64,000 bases of DNA from Enterococcus columbae DSM 7374 = ATCC 51263. GTDB taxonomy: Bacteria > Bacillota > Bacilli > Lactobacillales > Enterococcaceae. Below, piece after piece: positions 26,845 to 35,667 of this stretch. The DNA is taken from contig NZ_KE136347.1 in the NCBI RefSeq assembly GCF_000406925.1, positions 689,809 to 753,808 of the forward strand, given 5' to 3'. Each line of letters begins with the position of its first letter. The first letter of the stretch is position 1. A program made the translations under genes and the position numbers. Below the pieces are notes generated by a model. The model was given only the letters and a program-made list of their open reading frames with translations. It was not told where the DNA came from and made no database searches.

Positions 26845-27210
26845 TTACGATTGTTGAAAGCTCTGCCAGCGATACAAAATCATCTGCTCTATTAATTGCC
26901 AATCAAGCTCAGCAGATACGGGCAATTGGATTGCACCTTTACTATAGCGCCAATTTCGTTGCTCAAGCTCTTTTTGAAAATGTTGAATCGTCTCAGGTAA
27001 AGGATCAAAACCAATATGCTTCGTAAAATTACCTACATAGCAGACCGGTTTCTTTTGATATTTAATCGCTGGCATACCATAAGCAATTGTTAATACACAT
27101 TCCTCTGTTGGAAAAATTTGAAAAACCAATTGAAGCATTTGTTCAATTATCGCTCTGCGTTCAACAGCTAAATCAGCCAAATAATGCTGGACTGCTAAAG
27201 GATATTCCAT
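26845..27210 (-). CDS. DUF1801 family protein (YdhG-like, frataxin-type fold)
   Basis: 121 residues. The start MEYPLAVQHYLADLAVERRA, the AYGMPAIKYQKKPVCYVG core and the KGAIQLP segment are those of the DUF1801/YdhG family, which shares the frataxin-like fold and is sometimes called an iron chaperone; function is not settled. The ATG at 27210 follows GAGG; a 48-base longer frame has no homology. Single gene downstream of the ABC-F gene region but with its own gap. Confidence 0.82.
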   Translation of the reverse strand: MEYPLAVQHYLADLAVERRAIIEQMLQLVFQIFPTEECVLTIAYGMPAIKYQKKPVCYVGNFTKHIGFDPLPETIQHFQKELEQRNWRYSKGAIQLPVSAELDWQLIEQMILYRWQSFQQS

Positions 27211-27288
27211 CGTCGCTTTTTCCTCATTTCTTTTAGAAATCGTAATTATTATTAGCATTAGCCTACTTAAAGTCGTCCACCGACCAAG

Positions 27289-28773
27289 CTACATTTGAAT
27301 AATCTTCGTGGCTATTTTTTGTTGAAAAGCTTGATCATGCTCTACAAATAATAAAGTTGGTTGGAATTTCAAAATTAATTGTTCAATCTGAATACGTGAA
27401 ATTAAATCAATATAATTTAACGGCTCATCCCAAATATATAAATGTGCTGGTTGACATAGACTAGCGGCAATCAATACTTTTTTCTTTTGACCGGCACTAA
27501 ATGAGGCGACATCTTTGTCAAACTGCTCTCTTGCAAAGCCAAGCTTACGCAAAATAGCCAAGAATAGCACATAGTCGATGGCTTTATCTTCAGTGAACTT
27601 TTTCAATGAGCCAGCTAAAAATTCAGCATCCTGTGGCACATAGGAAATAATTAGCTGTGGACTTATTTTTAGTAAGCCTGTTGTGTTAACAGTGCTATCT
27701 TGTAAAATCGCCTTGAGTAAGGTTGACTTACCACTGCCATTTTTCCCAACAATCGCTACCCGTTCTTGATTTTGAATCGTAAAATTTAATGGATTTTGGT
27801 TAATTATTTTATCAGCATAAGACAACACAAGCTCTTGAGCTAAAACTTGATTGGCTTGCTTAAAGAAAAGTGGTTGGAGTTTCAAATTCTCTATCTCTTC
27901 TACATCAGTTAATAGCTGTTCTTTTTGATGAATCGCCTCTTGCATTCGTTTTTCGTGTGTCTTTGATTTTTTCATCATTTTAGCTGCTTTGTGACCGACA
28001 TAGCCTTTATCAAGCTTGGTGCCTGAATTTGTTGTTCCGTTTTTACTTTTTTCTACTTGATTCGACCAGCTAGCAGTACGTTTGGCTGCTTCGTTTAGTC
28101 GCTTGACCTCTTTTTTTAGTTTTTCATTTTGAGCCAATTCAAATTGATCTTGCTGTTGCTTATTTAAATACCAAGATGAGAAATTGCCTTGTTGCAGCTC
28201 AATGCTCGCCTTATTCATCGCCAAAATATGATCCACACAGACATCAAGTAGCCTGCGATCATGAGAAATCAAAATAAAGCCTTGTTTTTTAGCTAAATAA
28301 TCCGCAATCTTTTGTCTGGCTTCATCATCTAAATGATTGGTTGGCTCATCGATTAATAAAAAGGTATTTTCATTTAAAAATAATGCTGCCAAAAGCACCT
28401 TATTTTGCTCACCATCAGATAAGGTTGCAAACGGTAAATATAAGCGATCAATTTCGACATCTAATAAGTTCAATTCCTTCATAAATTCCCAATCCTCGGC
28501 ATGTGGACAAGCCTCTTGCAAAACCTCTAAAGTCATTTTTTCTGGATTTGCCACAGGATAAGGAAAATAGCGAAACGCCACTTCATGGGTAATGCTTCCT
28601 TGATACTCATATTGTGCGAGCAATAATCGGAAAAAAGTTGTTTTTCCACGACCATTACGACCAATCAAGCCCAATTTCCAAGTACTGTCTATTTGTAACT
28701 GAACCCCATCAAAAATCGGTGTATAGCTTCCTGGATAACTAAAACTTAAATCTTTAATTTGAATTAACGACAT
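27289..28773 (-). CDS. Lsa-family ABC-F ribosomal protection protein
   Basis: 494 residues, no membrane domain. There are two ABC cassettes: Walker A GRNGRGKTTF near residue 38 with signature LSDGEQ and DEPTNHLDD; second Walker A GKNGSGKSTL with signature FSAGQKK. A charged linker (about 195-285) is the antibiotic-resistance interaction arm. The N-terminus MSLIQIKDLSFSYPGSY is that of Lsa proteins, which displace lincosamides, streptogramin A and pleuromutilins from the ribosome. The start follows GGAGG. Preceded by a leader peptide and hairpins, typical for inducible ABC-F genes. Resistance spectrum not shown by sequence. Confidence 0.88.
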   Translation of the reverse strand: MSLIQIKDLSFSYPGSYTPIFDGVQLQIDSTWKLGLIGRNGRGKTTFFRLLLAQYEYQGSITHEVAFRYFPYPVANPEKMTLEVLQEACPHAEDWEFMKELNLLDVEIDRLYLPFATLSDGEQNKVLLAALFLNENTFLLIDEPTNHLDDEARQKIADYLAKKQGFILISHDRRLLDVCVDHILAMNKASIELQQGNFSSWYLNKQQQDQFELAQNEKLKKEVKRLNEAAKRTASWSNQVEKSKNGTTNSGTKLDKGYVGHKAAKMMKKSKTHEKRMQEAIHQKEQLLTDVEEIENLKLQPLFFKQANQVLAQELVLSYADKIINQNPLNFTIQNQERVAIVGKNGSGKSTLLKAILQDSTVNTTGLLKISPQLIISYVPQDAEFLAGSLKKFTEDKAIDYVLFLAILRKLGFAREQFDKDVASFSAGQKKKVLIAASLCQPAHLYIWDEPLNYIDLISRIQIEQLILKFQPTLLFVEHDQAFQQKIATKIIQM

Positions 28774-28805
28774 AAAATATTCCTCCTTAAATTGAAAAAT
28801 CAATA

Positions 28806-28900
28806 TTAGTCGGAATATGAGGGCCTAATACTTATTCTATAGCTTTTGATGTGCCCTCCCGACTTTTCTATAGAGTAAGTCATGGGTGATTTCAGATTTA
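28806..28900 (-). promoter_or_regulatory. Mutually exclusive hairpins in the ABC-F leader
   Basis: On the minus strand AGTCGG..AGGGC (about 28851-28864) can pair with GCCCT..CCGACT (about 28807-28825). Alternatively CTTA..CTATAG pairs with CTATAG..TAAG (28868-28880 with 28831-28842). The alternatives share the end of the leader ORF, as in ribosome-mediated attenuation. Confidence 0.6.
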
Positions 28901-28905
28901 TCCAT
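28837..28905 (-). CDS. Leader peptide of the ABC-F gene (22 residues)
   Basis: ATG at 28905, ribosome site AAAGGATG upstream, stop TAG at 28837-28839. The peptide is MDKSEITHDLLYRKVGRAHQ followed by KL. It lies about 65 bases upstream of the resistance gene and its coding region forms one arm of two alternative hairpins. Ribosome stalling by an antibiotic would shift the pairing. Short ORFs of this kind regulate vmlR, lsa, vga and msr genes. Inferred from layout only. Confidence 0.55.
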   Translation of the reverse strand: MDKSEITHDLLYRKVGRAHQKL

Positions 28906-29013
28906 TTTAAACACATCCTTTTCTTATAGCTTAATTATACTGAAAATTGTATTGAAAAACTAGCAGGCTGTTCAATCTAGCATAAAAGCTAGCGGATACT
29001 TGTTCAAAACATT

Positions 29014-30981
29014 TTACGGACGATGAATCAATAACCGCAAAGAATTAAGTAAGACAATCAATGTGCTGCCTTCATGAAGACTGACACTGGCAATGACCGT
29101 TAGATGGTTCGTAAAGGTTAAACCAACCAAAAGAATCACCACAGCAATCGCAAAAAATACATTTTGTTGAACAATTTTAGATAAATGCTTGGAAATTTTG
29201 ATTGCATCGACAAGCTTAGTCAAATCATTTTTCATCATTACCGCATCAGCTGTCTCGATAGCAATATCACTACCTTGTTCCATAGCAAAACCGACATCTG
29301 CTAAAGCTAGCGCAGGTGCATCATTAATTCCATCGCCCACCATAGCAATGTTTGGATAATATTTTTTCAGTTCCTGAATATATTTGGCTTTTTCATCTGG
29401 TAAAACATTACTATACACCTTATCCATCCCTAGGCGTTTGGCAATCGCTTCACCAGTTATTTGACTATCCCCGGTTAGCATAATACTTTGGATTCCAAGT
29501 TTATTCAGTTGTTGTATACTAGTAGCAGCAGTCGCTTTGACTTGATCTTCAATTGCAAAATAACCACAAATTTCTTGGTCAATCACCACTAAAATCACCG
29601 TACGACCTTGTAACTGCTCTGTTTTAATCACCTGTTGCCAACGAGGCGAAACATTTGGAAAAAGACTGGCTTTACCAAGTTGAATCTTATGCTGGTCATA
29701 GGTTGCACTTAGCCCTTTGCCTACTTCATTGGTTACATGAACGGCTAATCGCTCATAACGTTTGGCAAGCTTTTCGACAATTGCCTGAGCTAGTGGATGA
29801 CTTACTTGTGCTTCCATACTATAAATGATTTGTTCCAATTTTTCTGTAGCGAAAACGGTTGAAGCAAGCTGATAACAGACAACACTTGGTTGCCCCTGCG
29901 TTAACGTTCCTGTTTTATCAAAGGCAATTGCTGAGAGATCTTTTAGCAGATAAATATAGTTTCCACCTTTAAATAAGACCCCTTTCCTCGCCAAATTAGA
30001 CATCGCACTCAGCGTGGCCGGAATGACTGAGACTGCTAAAGCACAAGGAGAGGCTGCCACTAAAAAAATCAAAGCCTGTTCAAAAATAGGACTATCCACT
30101 GAACGGAAAAATAGTTCACCTAAAATAAGAATCGCTAGAAAAACACCTAAGACGACATTGACATAAATGGGTTCATAGCGTTGAATTTTTGTCGCTAACG
30201 GTGGAACATTTTGTTGCGCTTGTTTAACAATTTGAACAATTTTAGCAAAAACTGTATCCTTGTATTCCTTGGTTGCAGTTATTTCAATCGTTTGACTTAG
30301 ATTAAGCGTTGAACCAAAAACCACATCGCCAACTGTTTTTTCGACTGGCAACGCCTCACCTGTAATCGTTGCTTCATTCAAAGTAGTACTACCCTTAACA
30401 ATCATTCCATCAATAGGAATTTGCATCCCATTTAATACTTGGATTTGATCCCCTTTTTTGACAGCATCAGCTGAGACTTCAATAATTTGCCCATCTGCTT
30501 GTATTTTACGAGCAATTTGTGGCTTAAGCGCTAATAAATCCTCAATCGCCTTTTTACTCTTATCGCTGACATAATCTTCTAAAAAGTGGACACCCGCAAA
30601 AATAAATATCAGCAAGGCCCCTTCTTTAATATCTCCCAGATAAATCGCGCCTAATGCAGCAATAAACATTAAAATATGTGCATTTGCCCGTAAAGCATGC
30701 GCCTTTTTACTTTCCTCTATGGTTGCTACTACACCTTCAAATAATACATGAAAGCCTGACAGCCCCATCGCCACTAAAAAAATAGCTGACTGCCAAACAC
30801 TTTTTTCCAATAATAGACCTATAATAAACAAACCTAAGCCGACTAGATATAAGCTAGCTGGCAAAAGGCCATGTTCATGATGATGATGGCCATGATGAAG
30901 CTCATTGTGCGAATGAACATGAGCAGTCGTTGCCGCATTTGTATGAAAAACTTTCTTCTGATTAGTATGCATTTTTCTCAC
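29014..30981 (-). CDS. P1B-4-type heavy-metal translocating P-type ATPase
   Basis: 655 residues. A His-rich N-terminus (HVHSHNELHHGHHHHEHG) replaces the usual CxxC metal domain. There are about eight membrane segments. Actuator TGEALPVEK, metal-site SPCALAV (SPC, not CPC), phosphorylation motif DKTGTLTQG and hinge GDGINDAPALA are present. The last membrane region has HEGSTLIVLLNSLRL, the P1B-4 signature HEG(G/S)T. The family exports Co2+, Zn2+ or Fe2+ (CoaT, PfeT, FrvA). Substrate not decided. The divergent MerR gene is the likely regulator. Confidence 0.88.
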   Translation of the reverse strand: MRKMHTNQKKVFHTNAATTAHVHSHNELHHGHHHHEHGLLPASLYLVGLGLFIIGLLLEKSVWQSAIFLVAMGLSGFHVLFEGVVATIEESKKAHALRANAHILMFIAALGAIYLGDIKEGALLIFIFAGVHFLEDYVSDKSKKAIEDLLALKPQIARKIQADGQIIEVSADAVKKGDQIQVLNGMQIPIDGMIVKGSTTLNEATITGEALPVEKTVGDVVFGSTLNLSQTIEITATKEYKDTVFAKIVQIVKQAQQNVPPLATKIQRYEPIYVNVVLGVFLAILILGELFFRSVDSPIFEQALIFLVAASPCALAVSVIPATLSAMSNLARKGVLFKGGNYIYLLKDLSAIAFDKTGTLTQGQPSVVCYQLASTVFATEKLEQIIYSMEAQVSHPLAQAIVEKLAKRYERLAVHVTNEVGKGLSATYDQHKIQLGKASLFPNVSPRWQQVIKTEQLQGRTVILVVIDQEICGYFAIEDQVKATAATSIQQLNKLGIQSIMLTGDSQITGEAIAKRLGMDKVYSNVLPDEKAKYIQELKKYYPNIAMVGDGINDAPALALADVGFAMEQGSDIAIETADAVMMKNDLTKLVDAIKISKHLSKIVQQNVFFAIAVVILLVGLTFTNHLTVIASVSLHEGSTLIVLLNSLRLLIHRP

Positions 30982-30984
30982 CTT

Positions 30985-31041
30985 TTTCTGATTCTCTTTG
31001 CTATAATCAATTATAAACTATACCTTTAAGGGAGACTCAAG
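30985..31041. promoter_or_regulatory. Divergent MerR-type operator region
   Basis: The short gap between the ATPase and the MerR gene contains ACTATACCTTTAAGGGAGAC, a partial dyad centred on CCTTTAAGG. MerR regulators bind such elements in promoters with long spacers. Plausible site for control of both genes. Confidence 0.45.
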
Positions 31042-31827
31042 ATGAATTCGCAAAAAAATCAATTATTTACCATCCACCAATTAAGCAAATTAACCGGCGT
31101 ACCGATTAAAGCCCTACGTTACTATGAAAAAATTCAAATTCTACAGCCCATTTATATCAATCCTGAAAATAATTATCGCTACTATGGTTATGCCCAAGTG
31201 ACCTATGTCAATATCATTAAATTATGTGTTAATTACCATATTCCTTTAAAAAGTATCCACCAATATTTACTCACTCCCAATAAAATCGATATGCAACAAA
31301 TTTTAAGTCTAATGCAGCAAACCATTGAACAACAAAAGAAACAATTGGCGCATGACGAGGCTTTTATTAATAATTTAAACAACCAATTAGACATAGCCAA
31401 GACGATTCATCAGGATCAACAAATCACGCTTCAAAAACAGCATACTGATTATTTAATGCAGCCGTTTACTGGCGAATTATTGTCTGCGGAATATTATTTA
31501 GGCATTCAAGAAATGTTTAAGCAAATTCAAAGTCGCAATATTCAATATTATAATCGCATGGGTTGTTACTTTTATTATGAACACCAGGAGCTTAAAAAGG
31601 CGCTGGTTTTACAAATCGAAGCCCATACTTTAAATACTCAGGATTTACCTATCTTACATTTGGAAAATTATCAAGTAACTATTCGGCATATCCATAAAAA
31701 TGATTGTCCACAACTACTAGGGCTAGAACAAATTGATAGTCAACAATTTTTAGTCTTAGAAACCTTTGAAACGCCCTATGATATGAATAATCCGCATTTA
31801 GAGTTACAAATGATTCAAAAAAATTAG
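31042..31827 (+). CDS. MerR-family transcriptional regulator
   Basis: 261 residues. The MerR winged HTH is at the N-terminus (FTIHQLSKLTGVPIKALRYYEKIQIL). A long coiled-coil dimerisation helix (about 75-125, rich in Gln) and a C-terminal effector domain of about 130 residues resembling the GyrI/BmrR type follow. No CxC-type metal loop of CueR/ZntR is visible, so direct metal sensing through cysteines is unlikely. Divergent from the P1B-4 ATPase, which suggests but does not prove that it controls it. Ribosome site GGGAG. Confidence 0.85.
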   Translation: MNSQKNQLFTIHQLSKLTGVPIKALRYYEKIQILQPIYINPENNYRYYGYAQVTYVNIIKLCVNYHIPLKSIHQYLLTPNKIDMQQILSLMQQTIEQQKKQLAHDEAFINNLNNQLDIAKTIHQDQQITLQKQHTDYLMQPFTGELLSAEYYLGIQEMFKQIQSRNIQYYNRMGCYFYYEHQELKKALVLQIEAHTLNTQDLPILHLENYQVTIRHIHKNDCPQLLGLEQIDSQQFLVLETFETPYDMNNPHLELQMIQKN

Positions 31828-31858
31828 AGTAGGTTGAGTAATTCACTCAACCTACTCT
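31826..31858. terminator. Perfect hairpin between convergent genes
   Basis: AGAGTAGGTTGAGT / ACTCAACCTACTCT, 14 bp with a 5-base loop. It overlaps the MerR stop codon and the last codons of the DUF1294 gene. No long T-run is attached. Confidence 0.7.
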
Positions 31859-32113
31859 ATGTCTCAAATAATAAGCAAGTAATACTTGTAAAATAAGCAT
31901 TAACGGTACACCAAATTTAAAATACCATTTTTTGGTTTTATGGTGAAAGCAATACATAGACAGCCAACCACCTAAAGCACCACCAAACAAGCACACGAAT
32001 AATAGCGTGGCTTCTTTAATCCGCCATTGATGTTTTTTAGCGCGTCTTTTGTCAAGGTAAAACAAACTAAAGCTCAAGAGATTCATACCGAATAAATAAA
32101 TGAAAATGAACAT
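31847..32113 (-). CDS. DUF1294 family membrane protein
   Basis: 88 residues from ATG 32113, which follows AAGGA. Three hydrophobic segments and the family hallmark FYLDKRRAKKHQWRIKEATL, then GGALGGWLSMYCFHHKTKK, identify DUF1294. The function is unknown. A longer frame would overlap the MATE gene and lacks family similarity. It lies just downstream of the MATE gene, with which it overlaps only if the longer start is used. Confidence 0.85.
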   Translation of the reverse strand: MFIFIYLFGMNLLSFSLFYLDKRRAKKHQWRIKEATLLFVCLFGGALGGWLSMYCFHHKTKKWYFKFGVPLMLILQVLLAYYLRHRVG

Positions 32114-32135
32114 AACACCGATTCCTTTATGAAGA

Positions 32136-33545
32136 TTATTTTGGATTTTCTGCTGCCAAATCCGTGATTGTATCAATTTTCGACAACTTACGCATAAAAG
32201 ATAATAAAATTGGCACAGCCACTGCTGCTGCTAAAAAGTAAGCAATTGGTTGAGCAATTTCAATTCCAGTCAATCCGAAAAGCTTGGGGAACAATACAAT
32301 TAATGGAATGAAAAATAATCCATTTTGGGCACAGGCCAAAAAAGTAGCTCGCCCACTATTGCCTGTACTTTGAAACGTCATATTGGCAATAGACGCAGTT
32401 GGCAGGAAGATTAAGGCGACACAACCATAGCGTAAAGCATGTGTACCTATTTCAACAATGAAGGCATCATGCCGGAAAAGATGAATCATTTCCGGAGCAA
32501 AAATAAAGGCTAAGAAGCTAAGTATGGTTAAGACCAAAGTGGAAAAAATCCAAGTAAATTGAATGCCTCTTTTTACCCGATCATAACGCTTGGCCCCATA
32601 GTTAAATGAAGAAACGGGTTGGAACCCTTGACCAATTCCCACACAAATAGAAAACAATAAATTCATACACTTGCTCACAATACTCATCGCAGCAATTGCC
32701 GGATCACCAAAAGGAGCTGCTTGTACGTTAAGTAGTAGGTTGGAAACACTATTGAAGCCTTGACGAGTCAAGCTAGGAAAACCATTTGTAATGATATTTC
32801 TTATCAGCGAAGGCTGCAGGCGAACATATTTCAGCATAAGCCGACTTTGCGGTTTTCCCGAACGAAACATAGCATATAAAATCGCCATACTTATGTATTG
32901 TGAAATGGCAGTTGAAAGTCCTGCCCCAGTAATTCCCATATGTAAACCAAAAATAAATAGTGGGTCTAAAAACATATTTAAAATCCCACCAGTTGCTAAA
33001 CCAACCATTGCTAACTTAGCAAGCCCTTCATATCTTAAAATATTATTCATCACACAACTCGTCGTAAAAGCTGGACCAGCAAGTAAAATATAAAAGCCAT
33101 AGTCGGCAGCATAAGGCAAAATCGTTTCAGTACTTCCTAATAAACGCATCAAAGTCGGCAAAAAAGCTAAACCCACAATCATAATAAAAAGACCCACGAC
33201 AAAAGCCAACGTAAAGGCAGTGGAACTATATTCACGTGCTTTTTCAACCTGCTTGGCACCAAGCAAACGGCTAATCCAGCTCCCCGAACCATGGCCAAAC
33301 ATAAAACCAAATGCTTGTAAAATCGCCATTAGACTAAACAAAATTCCTACAGCGCCACTCGCTTGAACCCCAATTTTCGATACAAAAAAAGTATCTGCTA
33401 CATTATAAATCGTTGTAATTAACATACTGATAATCGTCGGCACGCACAAGGACAAAATTAACTGTTCGACTGGCTTTTCCGTCATTTTCCGGTAGTGCTG
33501 TTGATTTTTTAATGCATTTTGCTGAACTTTTTCTTTCATACACAT
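32136..33545 (-). CDS. MATE-family multidrug/organic cation efflux transporter
   Basis: 469 residues, twelve membrane segments in two related halves. The N-terminal PVEQLILSLCVPTIISMLIT and the mid-protein ATGGILNMFLDPLFIFG are typical of the DinF/NorM-related Firmicute MATE group. It exports cationic compounds using Na+ or H+. Two in-frame ATGs six bases apart (33545, 33539) both follow AAAGAGACG; either may be used. Substrate unknown. Confidence 0.9.
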   Translation of the reverse strand: MCMKEKVQQNALKNQQHYRKMTEKPVEQLILSLCVPTIISMLITTIYNVADTFFVSKIGVQASGAVGILFSLMAILQAFGFMFGHGSGSWISRLLGAKQVEKAREYSSTAFTLAFVVGLFIMIVGLAFLPTLMRLLGSTETILPYAADYGFYILLAGPAFTTSCVMNNILRYEGLAKLAMVGLATGGILNMFLDPLFIFGLHMGITGAGLSTAISQYISMAILYAMFRSGKPQSRLMLKYVRLQPSLIRNIITNGFPSLTRQGFNSVSNLLLNVQAAPFGDPAIAAMSIVSKCMNLLFSICVGIGQGFQPVSSFNYGAKRYDRVKRGIQFTWIFSTLVLTILSFLAFIFAPEMIHLFRHDAFIVEIGTHALRYGCVALIFLPTASIANMTFQSTGNSGRATFLACAQNGLFFIPLIVLFPKLFGLTGIEIAQPIAYFLAAAVAVPILLSFMRKLSKIDTITDLAAENPK

Positions 33546-33668
33546 CGTCTCTTTTCATTCCAAACTTTTTCAGCAAGGGAACAACTATCGATTGTAGCAC
33601 TATTGAAAATAGTTGTAAATTTATTTTGATTAGCCAATCTGTTGCAAAAATCGCTAAAAATTTACCTT

Positions 33669-34010
33669 TTATTCAGCTAGCGGTTCTAAATAACGCACTT
33701 TTTTCCCGGTCTTCATCGCATAAGCAATTTCTGAACGTGTACTTTCTCCGATATAACCATGAACATTAACGACGAAAATTTCATCAGCTAAGTCAATTTT
33801 TCGTTTATGCATATCATCTAGCATTTCTTTAGTTTTCGTCAAGGTCCCCTCATCCATTCCTTCCCAAACTTCAGCATCGCCAGCATGACCGAACAAGCCC
33901 ACGCTAATAACAATATAACCTTGTAAAGTTAAGCTTTTTTGCGCCTCCATGAAGGCCTCTTTAAATTTAGTACTACCACATAAAGTGATAATTTTATAAC
34001 CACCAATCAT
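33669..34010 (-). CDS. Nucleoside 2-deoxyribosyltransferase-like protein
   Basis: 113 residues, one Rossmann-like domain: KIITLCGSTKFKEAFMEAQ at the N-terminus, DDMHKRKIDLADEIFVVN, then GYIGESTRSEIAYAMKTGK with the catalytic-type Glu. This is the small NDT/DUF4406-like family acting on nucleosides or nucleotides. The exact activity is not known. It lies between lactate-type dehydrogenase and MATE genes, all on the minus strand. Confidence 0.75.
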   Translation of the reverse strand: MIGGYKIITLCGSTKFKEAFMEAQKSLTLQGYIVISVGLFGHAGDAEVWEGMDEGTLTKTKEMLDDMHKRKIDLADEIFVVNVHGYIGESTRSEIAYAMKTGKKVRYLEPLAE

Positions 34011-34040
34011 TTTTCCACTTTCCTTCTTCTTAAAAGCTAA

Positions 34041-34066
34041 CCCACTAACCGCAGTTGATTAGTGGG
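34041..34066 (-). terminator. Terminator of the dehydrogenase gene
   Basis: CCCACTAAtc..GGTTAGTGGG stem on the minus strand followed by a T-rich stretch, 19 bases after the stop codon. Confidence 0.7.
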
Positions 34067-34084
34067 CCTTCATTTATCTATCGA

Positions 34085-35047
34085 CTAAGCTTCATAGCTA
34101 TCCAATTGAGGATAAAAAGCTTGTAATAAGGCTGCTGATTTTTGCAATGCAGCTAATTCTTCAGCAGTCAATTTAATTTCAACAATTTCTTTTGCTCCCG
34201 TTGCGTCAATAATTGTTGGCACGCTCAAGAAAGCATGGTCAATGCCATATTCTCCATTTAATTCCACAGTAACTGGGTAGATACGGTTCTCATTAAACAA
34301 AATAGATTTGGCAATAGCTGTTGTCGCAGCGGCAATTCCATAGCAGGTATTGCCTTTACGATTGAAAATTTCCCAACCCGCTTGAATAGTTTTGCTTAAA
34401 AGCACTTCTTTGGTTACGTCTTTCGTACGATCAGCATTATCAACTAAGACATCCTCGACCATTTTTCCACCAATCGTTGCGGAACTCCAAGCCACCATTT
34501 CGCTATCGCCATGTTCACCGATAACGAAGGCTTGCACACTTTTTGAGTCAAGGTCATACATACTACCTAGAGCACAGCTTAAACGTGCACTATCCACCGT
34601 TGTTCCACTACCAATAACGCGATGAGCAGGTAGACCAGAAAGTTTACGCACATAATAAGTCATAATATCTACTGGATTTGAAACAATTAAGAAGATCCCA
34701 TCAAAACCAGAAGCCATCACACTATTAACAATGCTTGTCATAATGTTAATACTTGGGGCTAACATCTTCAAACGATCATTCGATTCTTTTGGCATTGGTG
34801 CTGAAGCCGTGATGATTACGATATCCGCATCTTTACAATCAGCATAGTCCCCTGCAGTCACCTTTATATTACGGTTTAGAAAATGTATCGATTGCTGCAT
34901 ATCCATCGCTTCCGCATAAGCTTTTTCTTTATTCACATCAATTAAAACCACTTCGGCACATAAACCTTGGGTAATAATACTATAAGCAGTAGTAGCTCCG
35001 ACGTTTCCTACTCCGACAATTGCTACTTTTGAATGTTTAAAATCCAT
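34085..35047 (-). CDS. L-lactate / L-2-hydroxyacid dehydrogenase family
   Basis: 320 residues. NAD-binding GVGNVGATTAYSI, the substrate loop ASAPMPKESNDRL with Arg, VDSARL (carboxylate-binding Arg) and catalytic IGEHGDSE are all present, so the protein should be active. At the position where L-lactate dehydrogenases carry Gln (GAPQKPGE) this protein has Met. That suggests preference for a bulkier 2-oxoacid, as in L-hydroxyisocaproate dehydrogenase. It is therefore not simply named ldh. Monocistronic. Confidence 0.85.
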   Translation of the reverse strand: MDFKHSKVAIVGVGNVGATTAYSIITQGLCAEVVLIDVNKEKAYAEAMDMQQSIHFLNRNIKVTAGDYADCKDADIVIITASAPMPKESNDRLKMLAPSINIMTSIVNSVMASGFDGIFLIVSNPVDIMTYYVRKLSGLPAHRVIGSGTTVDSARLSCALGSMYDLDSKSVQAFVIGEHGDSEMVAWSSATIGGKMVEDVLVDNADRTKDVTKEVLLSKTIQAGWEIFNRKGNTCYGIAAATTAIAKSILFNENRIYPVTVELNGEYGIDHAFLSVPTIIDATGAKEIVEIKLTAEELAALQKSAALLQAFYPQLDSYEA

Positions 35048-35165
35048 TTTACTTCCTCCAATTTGTTTAATCTATTGGCAAAAGTTATTGTAACATAAAT
35101 AACAGCAAACGTTAAGGCAAAGTGCTTAACTACTATGACAATGCTACGTTTAAACAAACCAAACC

Positions 35166-35660
35166 TTAGTTACTTTCAGGCATTAAGCGTTGTTTGGCGC
35201 TAAGATTGAATAGATTTATTTGAATAACCTGCACCATTTTGACCATCTCTTCAGTCATCGCAAAATCACGATTGGTTTGGGTACGCATCAATACATTCAG
35301 GCCGTGGATTTTTTCGGTTGGCTCCGTTAACAATTTTGCAACACCATCTGCCATAATACTTGCATAGGCACTACTGTATTTACATGGTATTTCCTTACCA
35401 TCAATCGCCCCTAAATAATGATCGATTTCTACAAATACATGAGGATTTTGTTTTAAGACTTCTATTTTACGGCCGGACATAGCACCATGTATATATAAAA
35501 TTAATTGCTCCTCTTGCCATTCATAACCATAATTTAGTGGAACGACATAAGGACGATCATGATCAATCATTCCTAAATGGACAATTTTTGCCGCCTGTAA
35601 CACTTCATTTATTTGCCTAATATCAGTAATTGCTCGATCCTTTCTACGCAACAAAATCAC
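35166..35660 (-). CDS. Pyridoxamine 5'-phosphate oxidase-like FMN-binding protein (NimA-type)
   Basis: 164 residues, split-barrel fold. The motif RRKDRAITDIRQINEVLQAA followed by VHLGMIDHDRPYVVPLNYGY is the start of the Firmicute NimA/PNPOx-like family, and IDHYLGA lies further on. These proteins bind FMN and may reduce nitro compounds; the physiological substrate is unknown. Seven bases separate it from the deformylase-like gene upstream. Confidence 0.85.
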   Translation of the reverse strand: MILLRRKDRAITDIRQINEVLQAAKIVHLGMIDHDRPYVVPLNYGYEWQEEQLILYIHGAMSGRKIEVLKQNPHVFVEIDHYLGAIDGKEIPCKYSSAYASIMADGVAKLLTEPTEKIHGLNVLMRTQTNRDFAMTEEMVKMVQVIQINLFNLSAKQRLMPESN

Positions 35661-35667
35661 TCCTTTG

